DNA of 51,578 bases from Polymyxa betae (Eukaryota; Endomyxa; Phytomyxea; Plasmodiophorida; Plasmodiophoridae). The stretch spans positions 1-51,578 of the forward strand of contig RBZT01000661.1 in NCBI GenBank assembly GCA_003693705.1. The letters run 5' to 3'. Shown here in pieces: positions 40,249 to 51,578 of this stretch; positions within the stretch are counted from its first letter, which is position 1; every line of letters begins with the position of its first letter. The translations under genes were made by a program, and so were the position numbers. The notes under the pieces are model-generated. The model was given only the letters and a program-made list of their open reading frames with translations, was not told the origin of the DNA and made no database searches.

Positions 40249-42856
40249 CGATGTCGATATCATTGCAACGCGGCGTCGTCCACAATTATCAAAGATTGCC
40301 AGACGAAAATGGCGACATAGCTCCGAGACCCAAGGTCCCGGTAACCAAAGTCGAGCTATTGGCCAAGGCATGGGAAATTGTCTGGCCCAAAGACGACACC
40401 ACTATGCGGATACGATTCGTCTTTAGTATTGCTCTATTAGTAGTTGGGAAGATATTAGACTTGGCTCCCCCATTTGCGTATGTTATGGCTGTTTATTAAA
40501 CAGGGAGGCTCCTTATCACTCTCTACAGATTGAAACTCATCATCGATTCATTAACGTCGGCGTCTGGTCCCCAGTTTCCGACCGCTGGCTTGGCATGCTT
40601 CGGTATTGCCAGATTCCTGTCTGCTGCGATCGGAGAGATTCGCAATATCATCTTTGCTACGGTTGGCTTATTATCTGATTGCCCATCTGCGCTGAGTTTA
40701 GAGCTTAGGTGTCTGCAAATGCTGAGCGAACGGTGGCATTGGAAGTTATGGAGCATTTAATGAACCTTTCTTATCGGTTCCATGTAAACCGGAAAACGGG
40801 ATCGTAATTTTGTTTCTGGCTGTTATGACTGCTTTGAAGCTGATCTTTGGTCAGGATTCTTCGATCTGTCTCCCGTGGAGCGTCGTCTTTTGGCGATGTC
40901 ATGAGAACATTACTTTTCAATCTTCTGCCCGTTGTCCTGCAAGTGACTGCTGTCTGTATTCTTTTATTCTTACGTTATGACTGGTCGTGTATGCTTAATC
41001 ATTGTTTGTGTCCTTTGTTATGAACCCTCTATCTAGTTGCTTCCATTACGTTTTTAACAATTGCCATATATTTTGTATACACAATAATGACAACGAAATG
41101 GAGGGATAGCCATCGCCGAAATCTAACAGAAAAGGATAATCAATACAATCAGAGAGCTACAGATGCTCTTCTGAACTACGAAACTGTCAAATACTTCAAC
41201 GCAGAAGTAATGTGTAAGATCTTTGCAATTCATTTTCTGAACCATTGATTAAGGAGCATGAAAAGCATCGTTATGATCACTCGCTGCAAGAGTTTCGAAC
41301 TGCTTCGATTCTCTCTCAAGAATCTCTCAGCGTCTTGAACATTGGACAGAATTTCATCATATCGCTTGGTGTGGTCACTGCGATGGTGCTGGCTGCTGGT
41401 CAAGTCCTTCGCGGAAAGCAATCCGTCGGTGATTTCATAATGTAATTTTGTTTCTAGAGCAGTTAGTTTTGCTGGTCTCTCAGCTGTGATTAGGATTCAG
41501 CAATTCATTCTCACTTTATATACACCTTTGGGTTTCCTGGGAACGTATTGGAGAATGATCAACCAGTCCTTGGTGGATGTCGAAGCTCTTCTCAAGCTAT
41601 TAGATGAACCAGTTGAGGTTACACATTTGTTTCCTATTTTTGCGATTTGCTGCATATCGATGTAAATCCTTTTCGATTAGATTCGTGATCTTCCGTTAGC
41701 TCGACCTCTCGAACCAAAACGAGGCCACTTGGTCTTCAAGAATGTGTCGTTCGGATATTGTCAGTCTTGTTCTAGCTGTTTGCTTCTCGCTTAGTTTGTT
41801 TTTAGCACCAAATCATCCCATCCTCAAAAATATATCATTCGAAGTTAAGCCTGGACAGAGAGTTGCAGTCGTTGGGTAAGAGTGCTCAAAAATTTATCAG
41901 GTATTTTGGCTGAATTGGGTGATCAGGGCTTCGGGTGCCGGCAAAAGCACGATTTGTCGTTTAATTTTTAGATTTTATGACGCCATCGGCGGCGAGATTC
42001 TTCTCGATGGACAAAATATAGCTCACGTCAAACAACATTCTCTGCGAAGTGAGCTCAGCCATTTACACTTGTGAAGCGGCGATTTGAACTGAATCTTACA
42101 GAGCATATCGGCATCGTACCTCAGGATTGCGTTCTCTTCAACGATTCTTTGGCTTACAATATCGGTTATGGCATCAAGTCCAAGCAGCTGGCCGATGCCA
42201 CTCAGGAGCAGATTGAACAAGCTGTAAGGCAAATGGGACAATATATTAATGAGTCTGATAGTCGTATGTTAGGCCAAAGCAGCATCAATCCACGATTTTA
42301 TAATGCGCCAGCCCGAAGGGTATCAGACGCTTTGCGGTGAACGTGGTGTGAGGTTGGCTTTTTCTTGACGAGCAATGTAGGCAGCATAGTGACTTGTTTG
42401 GGTATAGGCTGAGTGGGGGAGAGCGTCAGCGTATTGCTATTGCACGAGCGATCTTGAAAGACCCGATGCTCATGCTCTATGACGAAGCTACAAGCTCTCT
42501 AGACACCGTTACTGAACAGGCCATCCAGGTTGGTTTTTGGCAAACTGCTCCATTTCTATATTCATTCGTTCAAATAGGAATCACTTGATGAGATTGCTGA
42601 GGGACGCTCGGTCTTAATCGTTGCTCATCGTCTATCGACTATTGTGCACAGCGACAACATCATTGTATTAAAAGAAGGCAGCATAGTTGAACAAGGTTCG
42701 CATGGACAATTACTAAAATTAGATGGTGTCTATGCTGATATGTGGAGAAGACAACAGCACAAAGCAGAATGTAAGTTGCAGCATTGATTCTGGGAATGTT
42801 TTTTCTCAATGTTGCAAATAGTGGAGAGTTCTCTGGCCGAATTAGGAAGCCTATAA
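40249..42856 (+). CDS. ABCB6 / HMT1-like half ABC transporter
   Basis: Membrane exporter; ABCB6 and fission-yeast Hmt1 act in organelle or vacuole membranes on porphyrins or metal-thiol conjugates. Transmembrane part: [82 protein letters not shown] and [10 protein letters not shown], the last typical of ABCB6 rather than ABCB7. Nucleotide-binding domain: Walker [10 protein letters not shown] (split by an intron), Q-loop [18 protein letters not shown], signature [16 protein letters not shown], Walker [13 protein letters not shown]-loop VAHRLSTI, ending [12 protein letters not shown] 48-base intron leads to a last exon of 11 codons. The frame is open upstream to 39975 (another ATG), so the N-terminus may be longer; the five-helix TMD0 of ABCB6 was not seen. 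Confidence 0.85.
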
Positions 42857-43178
42857 ATCATACAAATTCATTTATTATGTGTACATTTGTTTCTGCATCT
42901 CTACGAGCATACATTTGTTCGTTTGTTTGCGTTATTTCGGTTTTGAAAAAGAGCTTTTTCAGAATAGTCGTATACTGTACTGTTATATCATTCATTTGTA
43001 GTCTTCTAAGCGCTCCATCAAAAAAATTCGTTCTCCGGGTAAAAGTGCAATCTGATAGTTAATGTTGGACATAAAGGTGATTTCTTTCGTCACATCGGAC
43101 CTTTCAAATTCCGTCTGTTGCTCTTCAGGAAGAACTAAGAATGAACTGGGACCTAACGATTCGCAGTATTTGGTGCCA

Positions 43179-44089
43179 ATGTTTCGTTCAGGGCGTGTTC
43201 TGAGCTGGTTATTCAAGACGTCCTGGCGAACCTTAACTGTTGCCACATTCTACCGATCCGCTTCAGGTCAAGCCTGGACTTCGGGCTTGGTCCCTATATC
43301 AGCGTCCCAATTCAGTCAGCCTCAATCAGCTAAGTCCTTATCACAGAAGGCGGAACAGCTCAGCAAAAATGGCGATTGGGCCCAAGCTGTTCAGATTTAC
43401 AACCAAATTTTAGTGCTGGCTGTTTCGGCACATGGAAGCAAATCATGGAATGTGATCGAACCTACGCGCGACCTTTGCTGGGCGATTCACCGGCATTCAG
43501 AGACCAATCCTGAAAATCAAGATGATCTGAGAATGGCATCTGTCCTATTACATCAAGCATATCGTAAGTCAAAGAGCAAACTTGTAATCTTCTTAATTGA
43601 GAGAAGCGAATATGTGCAGATATTGCAGGTAGCGCGGAAATCGGAGAAGACAGGCGCCAGACAGAAATGGCAGCTATCTGTGAGCAGTTATCTGCAGTCT
43701 GGCTAGAGCTGGATAAACCAGAAAATGCTGTGCAATGGATCGAAAAAGGCCTGTCTCATCTCTCTCAATCTGCTTGCAGAGACGACCATCTGGCACGCTT
43801 CTCCACTTTCTATTCTGCCTGCTTAAATCAAAGCCGCCGATTTCATGAAGCAGAAATTGTTTCTAAAAGGGTCATCACCATGGCAAAAGCCGATTCGGAA
43901 AACATGTGTCTGGCGTATTACGAACTCGGCAATGCGATATTAGCGGATGCCTCCAGGGCAGATGAAGCAGCTTCTGCTTTCAAGAAAGCCATCCAGATAG
44001 CCAGGAAACGTGGAGCCTCTCTGAAATCAGTTCGGTTGGACATAGAATCGAAATTAGCCCAGCTAGCAGATGTCCCAAACGAAATATAA
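43179..44089 (+). CDS. Mitochondrial TPR protein (TTC19-like)
   Basis: 281 residues in two exons (43179-43563 and 43629-44089), joined in phase 1. The N-terminus MFRSGRVLSWLFKTSWRTLT is Arg/Ser/Trp-rich with no acids and should be a mitochondrial presequence. TPR-type helix pairs follow: AEQLSKNGDWAQAVQIYNQI, AVWLELDKPENAVQWIEKGL, STFYSACLNQSRRFHEAEIV, AYYELGNAILADAS..SAFKKAIQIARK. The layout (presequence plus TPR, last repeat followed by a short helix) resembles TTC19, a complex III maintenance factor, but other mitochondrial TPR proteins are possible. Confidence 0.6.
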
Positions 44090-44331
44090 AATCCCGGTTT
44101 GTGAGAACTGAAGGGGTGCGCCCCGTGGTCATTAGAGAGGCACCTCTCCTCATTACAGGGTGTGTCTCTCTCATCGTAACATTACAGAGGCAGACGAGGG
44201 AGACTTCTTCTCCTCGGTTAAAGGATAGTCTGACCCTTTCTCTTAAGAAATCGTTTGGCCAGACTGCGAGCCAAGCGCCAGGTTTCTTGTCGTATTGCCT
44301 CCAGTCTCACAGGTCCCCAAGTTATTATTAG

Positions 44332-46903
44332 ATGGACCATCGGCCCAGTATCGACCCAGGCGATGCAATTGCGGCCCGATTGCTTCATGATGCGAAGCAA
44401 GTCCTGGTCACAGACGCCAACGCTCCAACGGCGTGGCTCAGGTTTCTTCGGCATTGTCAAAGGACGGACCGATTCTTTACGCCAGCTTCGAATTTGGCAT
44501 GGCATCAGTACGTTATCGATAAAGTGCTACCCAAAGATGTGCATAGAAAGAACTCAGACTATGCCCTGATATGGATTGGATTAGCTCAGGCATACGCGTA
44601 TGTCTCAACTGTCATCGAGACTAGGAGACTAATTTAATCTGCACAGAGTCAATGATAAACAAGAGGCTCGGATAACGTTCAAGTACATGAAACTTGAACG
44701 AATCGGATTGGATGTCTCTGCGTTTTACCAGGTTTGGAGCGACCTGGAATTGGCGATGGGAAATGTCGCCAAATCCAATGCGATCGTTGCTCAAGGTCGT
44801 CGCCGATTAACCGGTCAGGATACTCAGCAAATTACAGAAACTGTTCAGCTTCCTCCAGCTACCCCAATGCCCTTATCTAATGCTTCGGCATCATCGCCTT
44901 CAGGAGATTTAATGAATGTCTCAACCTGTGAATTAATTCGACCTCAAGATCCTGCTACCCCCCTTATCAATACCACTCCAATCGTACCATCTACAGAGCC
45001 GACACCAGCGGGGGGTTCTCAGTTGGCAACGCCATCGTCTCAGACGACTAGCAACAATACGGCGCCTATTCAAGCAGCACGGTCTTCCAGGCCTCCGTTA
45101 GCAACCAAAAAGTATGATTGGTCGCAATTATCACCTTCACCAGAGAAGAAGCCCCCTATCCCACATAATTCCAGCTCGACAAAAAAGAAGATTAGGTTCG
45201 AGGAAGGTGCCTTAATAAAAAAGCAAGACAAACAGCCTGAAAATCCTGTAAGAAAGGAGGATAGATCCCCTCCTGTTGAGAAGGAGAATAAATCTCCTCC
45301 TATACAACAACAGCAACCACAAGCAAGCATACCCAAGAAGTCTGCATCAAGCGAGTATCAATCCGTCATTGTCGGTCGGGATGCATATTTTGTTTGGCTA
45401 TCACTAAACGCTTTGCAGATCAATGGGCATTCGTACTTAGTACTGGACAGGGTCGGTCGAGGTGGAAGCGGCGAAGTATTCAAGGTGTGAAATTGTCATC
45501 TCTTCACGATCGATTTTATGACCCCATAGTTTTAGGTGGTTGCAAGTAGTAATCAACAGATTTATGCCTTGAAAAAGGTCAAACTAAACAACAGTGGGCC
45601 AGAAAGTCTGGACGCTATTCGAAATGAAATCACTCTGCTACAAAAGTTGAGAAGGAAGCCCAATATTATCGAGTTAATCGAGTCACAAGAAGTGCTTGCC
45701 AACAAGACGGTCTGGATGGTAGTAAAATTCCATATGTAACCACCACACAATGGTTGAAGACACTGTATAGGTTTTTGAGTTCGGGTAATTTTCTATCTCG
45801 GCCCTTGCTTCGCTGTCACCAACGGGGCTTTGCTCAGGGAAATCGATCTTGCTAAAATCCTCAGAAGTCGTAACAGCCAAGGCCTTCATGTTAATTATAT
45901 CCGAACGTGTAAGGCTTGCTATCTGTCGTGAGCATCCCAGGCTGAACCCTTAACTCAGATTGGCAACAAATGCTGGAGGCTGTGCAAACTATACATTGCG
46001 AACGTGTGGTTCATTCTGACTTGAAACCGGCCAATTTTATTATCGTAAAGGGAGTTCTCAAATTGATTGATTTTGGAATTGCTTGTGCTATGCAGAGTTG
46101 GTGCATCTGGCATTCTGATTTGAATATAATCTCACACGAGTCTAGGTGATGAGACGACCCATATTGTTCGTCATTCTCAAGTCGGCACCATCAATTATAT
46201 GTCACCTGAAGCAATTGCCGGGCCCACAGATCCTCAAACGGGGACGTATAAGGTATCAGTAAATGCTATTCGCTTTAGGCCAGTTGCTGACTTGCCTCTA
46301 GCTCGGCCGACCTAGCGACATTTGGTCATTGGGTTGCATTCTGTATCAGATGTAGGCAGTCCTGATGAAGCTGTAGATCTCTTTTTCAGAGTATTTTCTT
46401 AGGATTTTCGAAAAGCCCCCTTTCCATGAACTGAGCTTTGTTCAAAAAATTCATGCGATTACTGACGACAGGCATAAAATCGATTTCAATCTCCCTGCCC
46501 AGGTTCCAGCTGAACTTCTCCCTGATGCAATTGACATCATGAGGTATTTGAAATATATCATTCTATTCAGCATATTTCTGAAAAGCCCCGCCAGGGCATG
46601 CCTCTCTCGTAGTTCATCTAATCGCCCTACAATTCCCGAACTGCTTCAGCATCCCTTCTTGACCACGATCCCAAGGTCGCCGGCAATATCCCGAGATCAG
46701 CTACAATCGATTGTATCACATCTGCAAAATTTGATATTGCCGACGTCAGATGTCGATGCTATGTCAAAAATCGTTGATGTATATTTATTGCATTCCTATT
46801 AAATGTACTTGTGACGATTTTGCAGGAAATCTACTCTCAGTTGAAAATGGGGTCGCTTATCGATCTGGCGCAACTTCGATCTCAAACGCTATCCCCACCA
46901 TGA
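44332..46903 (+). CDS. MPS1/TTK spindle-checkpoint kinase
   Basis: Dual-specificity kinase of the spindle assembly checkpoint that acts at kinetochores and phosphorylates KNL1. The N-terminal TPR matches [68 protein letters not shown] long Pro/Ser/Lys-rich linker follows. Kinase domain: glycine loop [11 protein letters not shown], lysine in [16 protein letters not shown], catalytic [14 protein letters not shown] (the HSD form is an MPS1 hallmark), [26 protein letters not shown] activation segment, [29 protein letters not shown], and [13 protein letters not shown]. Introns about 45-70 bases. Ends [11 protein letters not shown] at 46903. Confidence 0.9.
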
Positions 46904-47188
46904 TTAGATACTGGATTTGTAAATACCCTACTATTGATCGATCTATTGACTTTATATCGATTTATTCGCCTTAATTAATATATCTATTTTTCAGCAGTCT
47001 GTTTTGCGATCGACTTCATGTCTTGTATCTGAATAGTACCAACGGACACCAGAATTATAATCTGCAGAGCGATTGAACGACAACAACAAGTCAGGGCGCT
47101 CTCGCAGCGTTGCAATTTTTCAACATGGACTATGTAGGGGCCGCCTGTCTGGAGAGATTGTACTTGGCTGTGTGACGATTATCATTGG

Positions 47189-48713
47189 ATGATGATGGCG
47201 TTGGTGGAGATCGAAGACGGCCATGATAAGAGTGAATGTTGTTCCGACGATTCCAAGCTTCTGCAATTGTCGTCGGTTTTCGATCGATATTTCGATCGCG
47301 ATCGGTCTGATACCGCTGCCTTGCGCATACGTTTGTTGGCAAACTAAACATCCATCAGACTGGATATATCATACAGCCACCTTGGCAAGAACAAAGCCAA
47401 ATTCGGCCAGATCTGCGACTTCTTGATAACCGCATCAAGTCAATGCAAATCGGTTGATTTTCGACACAACCATCTCGATGCGAGTGATGCCATCCGAATT
47501 GCCAACGTGATCACCATGAATTCAACAATCACATCTCTTGGTCTGGGAATTTGCGGAATCAGAAACACATCGCTTTGCTTAGCTTTTGACAACAGATCTA
47601 CGATTCAATCAAATTGGGACAGATGGCGCCCTGCATATCAGCACAGCCATGCAGTTCAACCGCTCTCTGCAACAATGTCATCTTCAGGGAAATCCAGTCG
47701 ACATCTCTCTTCTATCACGAATAGGTTGCAGTTTTGTTTGTCAGAAGATGCAATGCTGAATACATTGCAGAGGATTACTGCAGACGGAATCGGCTTCATG
47801 AAATTCACGACCAGAACGAGAAACCTCGTTGTGATCGATTCGATCGCCAAAGAGTTTGTCTCTGTCGACTCCCTGCCAATGATGAAGGCTGAACTATCTG
47901 ATTCAGTTATTATATCGATTACGGTTCGAATCAGCTCAGGCCGCCAACCAGCACGCTGTCACCAAACGACGTCTGATGCTGTCCGACCAGCGTTTGACGA
48001 AGCTCGAAGAAACCCTCGCCCAGCATCATCACCAGCAGGACCTACAGATGCAGGCCATGGCCAATACGCTCGACAACGAACGACGCCAGCACGATCAGAA
48101 CGTCGCCCATCTCCTACGTAATCACCAATCACATCGAATCATCGCGCCTCAATCAAAATCGGATTTCAGGCTCCCAGCAAATGGCACGAACGCAATTCGA
48201 CGATGAACGTCAGCAGCTTTTGGAGCGAATCCAGGTGCGAGAGGGCCAGCACGGCACGGACCTGTTCAATCACATTTGCTGAAATGATGCATTCAGCATT
48301 GGCAATCGACGTACGATGAGGTCGTTGAACGACATGGGCGTGAGGTCGACGATCTCCGACGAACGATCGCAGCCGGAAGTGACGAGCTGCAGACGACGCG
48401 TCGGTTGCGGCGCGATTCGGACGGCGTACTGGCCCAGGCGCATCGGGACGTGGAGCGTCTGCAAGTGCAGATGACCCAGAGCCAGGACGAGATGATCAGG
48501 TTACGCCAGGAGAACGCCGCCCTGATCGCCTCGCTTGCGGCCGAGACCGATGCCCGACATCGGCTGCAGATCGATCATGAACAGGTTGAGGCTCGAGCCC
48601 AGGAGTATGGACGACGCGCTGCCCAGGCTGAGCAACGGACTCGCTGCGAATCGAAACGGTTTCAACGAGCTCGCCGGGCCGTCTTGGAGACCGTTCAACA
48701 ACTCATTCAGTAG
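47189..48713 (+). CDS. LRR (ribonuclease-inhibitor type) + coiled-coil protein
   Basis: Starts at one of three consecutive ATGs (47189, 47192, 47195) with ALVEIEDGHDKSECC. A 54-base intron with a good branch point (CTAAAC) leads to LDISYSHLGKNKAKFGQICD, then VDFRHNHLDASDAIRIANVI, STITSLGLGICGI, GTDGALHISTAMQFN and LQQCHLQGNPVDISLL. These have the alternating spacing of RI-type leucine-rich repeats. After further short introns a long coiled coil begins (LLYRLRFESAQAANQHAV, KLEETLAQHHHQQDLQMQ, DDERQQLLERIQ) and runs to RRAVLETVQQLIQ at 48713. The coiled-coil exons are GC-rich and Arg/Gln-rich. Few repeats followed by a coil is the layout of centrosomal LRRC45; that is a suggestion only. Confidence 0.65.
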
Positions 48714-49011
48714 AATATGTTGAGATGTTTGTTAAGCGTCATGACCTGGTCTGATATCAGCAAACGTTCCATAGAAGATTTCGGTTCTATCAATTGTTTG
48801 AGCGAGTTTACAACAAACCGCAAACTGCGATGAAATGAACAATAAATCTCAATAGAATGATATCTGAGATAGACCTGCTTCATATCAATTCAAAACGTAG
48901 CCTGTGTATAAGGTTGAAGATTATCAACAGCATTCAAACTGCTCGCAATCTTTAAAATGCCCTCTCCGAAATCGGAACCTTGATTCACACCAATCCTGAG
49001 CTTTTCTGTCA
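48714..49011. other. Intergenic spacer between convergent genes
   Basis: About 300 AT-rich bases between the stop codons of the LRR/coiled-coil gene and the minus-strand unknown gene. No frame or repeat noted. Confidence 0.4.
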
Positions 49012-49826
49012 TCACTCCGCTGGTTCGTCTGGCAAGTTTATTGTAGCAATGAGCGGATATGTGACTGGATTCGATTCGACTAGTTTGTTGATATTAACGG
49101 GCTGGTTCTGTATCCATATCACAAAGGCCTGAGATAATACCATCTGATCATCATTCTCCTCCTCAGAACCTCCTACTTCCGTTTTCAGAGCTGGCTGTAT
49201 TTCACCCATTCAAAGAATGCAACTGTTGCTTGCTCTGTCGTTTCAGTAGGACCTACCTAGACGAGTCCCAAGAAGGTAGGATACGTACAGGCCCAATCCA
49301 GCAGATACATCAACCATGTATCAATATCATTCCAAGATTTCAATACTGATGATCCTACACGGTTGGGAAGACGAACCAATGTAAAACCGAAACGGCCGAT
49401 TGACCAAGAAGGGCCAAGATCATCATGTATCTCGTTATCTGCAGTTAGACAATTGCTCATAAATCTCTTCTGTATGTAGATGGCTGTGTTAAAAGCAGTG
49501 ATTCCCATCTGGGCGTACTGTATTCAACCACGGGATTTGAGGCGATTCGTGAATAGTTTGCACTTGATGACGTCATGCATCTTCCATCGCAAGGTTGTTA
49601 TGATGGATTCGGGCTCGTGTTCGTACTCGATACAGATAGTGGATGTGTTTTGTCTATTCGTATGACGATATCCACCATATCTTCTTGTTGTACTGTTCTA
49701 TAGTCATTTCGTGATGGGATTCGGTCGTGGGTTTTTGACAAATCTGTTTTGTTCAACATTGCTGTTTAAACAAGGTCCGAAGATTGTCCTGTCCCATTTT
49801 CTGTGTGAGATTTGTGGCCTAATCAT
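49012..49826 (-). CDS. Spliced gene of unknown function
   Basis: At least four exons joined in phase: MIRPQISHRKWDRTIFGPC.. (from 49826), a 44-base intron, NSTTRRYGGY..TICIEYEHEPESIITTLRWK, a 48-base intron, then IYIQKRFMSNCLTADNEIHD and IGRFGFTLVRLPNRVGSSVL plus SWNDIDTWLMYLLDWACTYP. A 68-base intron leads to TEVGGSEEENDDQMVLSQAF and a C-terminus ending NLPDEPAE. Trp, Cys and aromatic content suggests a folded soluble domain. The 5' end may extend upstream toward 50104, where an open frame continues, but I could not place the exons. No family recognised. Confidence 0.5.
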
Positions 49827-50578
49827 GATATGTTGACCAATAGACGAGCAACCCAAATCATAGGTCCTGTCTGGTTTGTTAATATAAGAGGAATGGAATA
49901 GACTACTGATTTGCTGAATACAATCAATAGATGGTGTGGTATTGATATCGATGAAGGCATTGCCTCAGTACTATCAGCCTGGCTTAACTTTAACACGATA
50001 ATCGGCATACGAGATCGCACCTGTTCAGCGAAATACAACCTTGAAGAGATTGATTGGGATTTCCATAGAAATATTACGTGCTTATAACACTGTTCAAAAT
50101 GCATGTTGAATGTTTATAAGGAAATAGAGATGAAGCGAGGAAACCGATCGATGCATTCATGGATAATAGAAGATACTCAAGGTTTTCGGGACCGATTTGG
50201 GAGTGATTAATCCCCGACGCCGAATCGACAATCGACAGAAACCATCTTAAACGATAGATTTATCATGGGGTGAAATACCAGCTGAGAAAGTAAGTTCCTG
50301 AGATCCCATCATACCCTCAACCGGATTCCAGAAAATGAACAATTTTTGGTTCCATTTAAATGTTCAAGTTGCAATTCGGCTGTGAGCTCCGTTCCTGATC
50401 TGCAACGTACCATCAACGAATATGTTCATCCATCAATCATCGTTGATGGAATAAAATTGTTGTATTCGTCAACGTGTAGAAAAGGCCAACCCTACTATAA
50501 ATGCAATCATTATCGTACATCATAGAATCGGACAAATCCATGCCAGACAGGCAGTTATTGTCAAATTAGACGAAATTA
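49827..50578. other. Unresolved region upstream of the unknown spliced gene
   Basis: Open stretches occur on both strands between about 49830 and 50104 (minus: a 93-codon frame; plus: a frame containing GIDIDEGIASVLSAWLNFNT). I could not show which, if either, is coding. From 50105 to 50578 nothing coding was seen except the inverted repeat at 50410-50449. Confidence 0.3.
50410..50449. repeat. Perfect 10-bp inverted repeat
   Basis: CCATCAACGA (50410-50419) and TCGTTGATGG (50440-50449) are exact reverse complements separated by 20 bases. A further CGTCAACG-type sequence follows at about 50468. It lies just downstream of the secreted-protein gene on the minus strand and could be a 3' structure or a binding site. 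Confidence 0.7.
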
Positions 50579-51061
50579 TCAAGCGATGAATTCGAGTCGA
50601 AAGAACGCACTGGTCGCCTTACCTCCAGCACTGAAACAATTCGAGTTGTTGATGCTGTTTGAACATGGGCGTTTTTTAGATATTGATTCTACATACTCGA
50701 TCAGATAAAGGATATAATTGACGATCTTGCAGTTCTCAACGCTCAACAACTCCCGATTCGATATTCTAGCCTTCCAATCCATTTGCACAGGCAGAAAGTT
50801 TACAGAGAGAAGTGCTATTTTACGGACTTGAACATTTATAGAGCAATGAGCAGAAACTTGATTGAAAACAGGAGCGTACCCTGAATCGGTATAATCACAC
50901 CAAGAAGCAAGACGAATCACAAAGATAAAAGAATCTCCGAATAATACTTCGAGCGAACTGCTGTTCACGCAGACGCAGCTCCGAATATGTGTTGCATGCA
51001 GTACTGCGCACCATAGCGTAACAAACAACCCGAATAAACAAACAAACGAATTCTTCCTCAA
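50579..51061 (-). CDS. Secreted Cys-containing protein (unknown)
   Basis: A 160-codon frame with a clear signal peptide, MRKNSFVCLFGLFVTLWCAV then LHATHIRSC. The mature part has about eight Cys and beta-type hydrophobic alternation (SLEVLFGDSFIFVIRLASW, VRKIALLSVNFLPVQM). A strong splice donor (GGAG|GTAAGG, near 50610) lies close to the end, so the true C-terminus may be in another exon. No family recognised. The signal peptide is the main support for the gene. Confidence 0.5.
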   Translation of the reverse strand: MRKNSFVCLFGLFVTLWCAVLHATHIRSCVCVNSSSLEVLFGDSFIFVIRLASWCDYTDSGYAPVFNQVSAHCSINVQVRKIALLSVNFLPVQMDWKARISNRELLSVENCKIVNYILYLIEYVESISKKRPCSNSINNSNCFSAGGKATSAFFRLEFIA

Positions 51062-51578
51062 TGGATTCTACCACACGCACCAACTTTGCTCAAAACTGTT
51101 CCAGTGTCAAGGCATCACTCTCAGCTCAGGTCTTTCCCATCTATTGTCGAATTCTAAAATAAATCAGTGGACTGTGATTTCATGTCCCTTGTTAGAAGTT
51201 GGTTCCGAATGTGAGAGAGGGGAGAGAACATTGCTTTTAAGAATTTTATTAGAAGAGATGTCACCGTATTGTGGTGAAATTCAGCCAAATTTCATTAATT
51301 AGATTCGATATAGAGTTGGACTCCAAGATCCGGATAAATCACGACTGAATAACCCAGATTCCGGCCGGGACTAATCTTGCTACTCATCTATTGATCCTGA
51401 GGATTAAATCCAACCCCATATATAGAGACAATAGTGGATCTGATATATAAGAACCATTAGCGCATCGATCATATATACTTTGGATTATTAGTGCGCATTT
51501 CCATATATACAGTGGCGCAGATTTGTGTCCCGTTTGGGTGACGGCGACCTCCATCTAATGACCGTAAAGGGAGTCTCC
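51062..51578. other. Upstream region of the secreted-protein gene to window end
   Basis: AT-rich sequence with repeated CATATATA/GATATATA motifs between 51418 and 51520. No convincing frame; a gene may begin beyond the window. Confidence 0.4.

Noticed and set aside
42784-43062. 92-codon hydrophobic frame after the ABC transporter
   Set aside because: The first part overlaps the last intron and exon of the transporter, and the rest lacks a start context or family; treated as chance.
1-51578. CRISPR arrays, bacterial operons, transposase or reverse transcriptase genes
   Set aside because: No regularly spaced repeats and no such protein motifs were seen; the window is intron-bearing nuclear DNA.

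Overview
The window is nuclear DNA of a compact eukaryote. Genes sit a few hundred bases apart or less on both strands. Most are split by very short GT..AG introns; nearly all junctions that could be placed by hand give introns of about 44-57 bases. AATAAA signals follow some stop codons closely. The gene set points to an opisthokont-like or other small free-living or parasitic eukaryote: an SF3B4 splicing factor, a TFIIIC WD40 subunit, an MPS1 kinase, PI synthase, PIG-Y, an ABCB6/HMT1 transporter, a TMEM106-like protein, a 7TM-RGS receptor and secreted class 3 lipases. No species can be named from the sequence. All identifications come from reading motifs by eye, without database searches.

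Layout. 0.6-2.1 kb: a secreted Ala/Lys- then Gly/Tyr-rich protein and a small coiled-coil gene. 2.2-8.6 kb, mostly minus strand: an unresolved gene, a GTF3C2-like WD40 protein, an acidic/basic nuclear protein with a DUF7726-like domain (possibly the 5' half of the WD40 gene), a small membrane protein, SF3B4 and pyroglutamyl-peptidase I. 8.8-13 kb, minus: a long disordered protein ending in a CaaX prenylation motif, and a PH-domain protein. 13.5-21.6 kb, plus: a many-exon BEACH-family protein (armadillo plus ConA-like module) that stops before any PH-BEACH-WD40 region and is followed at once by PIG-Y. 22.2-26.3 kb, minus: an intronless GC-rich pair, a 914-residue unknown protein whose stop codon touches the start codon of a 7TM-RGS receptor.

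27-35 kb: three secreted class 3 lipases (two minus, one plus) and an inverted copy of the 3' end of the third, enclosing an unknown 286-residue protein and a TMEM106-like protein. 35.7-46.9 kb: a USP36-like nucleolar deubiquitinase, a coiled-coil protein, a tiny membrane ORF, PI synthase, an ABCB6/HMT1-like half transporter, a mitochondrial TPR protein (TTC19-like) and an MPS1/TTK kinase. 47-51 kb: an LRR plus coiled-coil protein, an unknown spliced gene and a secreted Cys-containing protein.

There is no operon logic. Two of the proteins belong to phosphatidylinositol metabolism (PI synthase makes PI, and PIG-Y serves the first step that uses it for GPI anchors). The lipase cluster suggests extracellular lipid digestion. 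Exon boundaries were placed by hand and several 5' ends are open; these are flagged in each entry.
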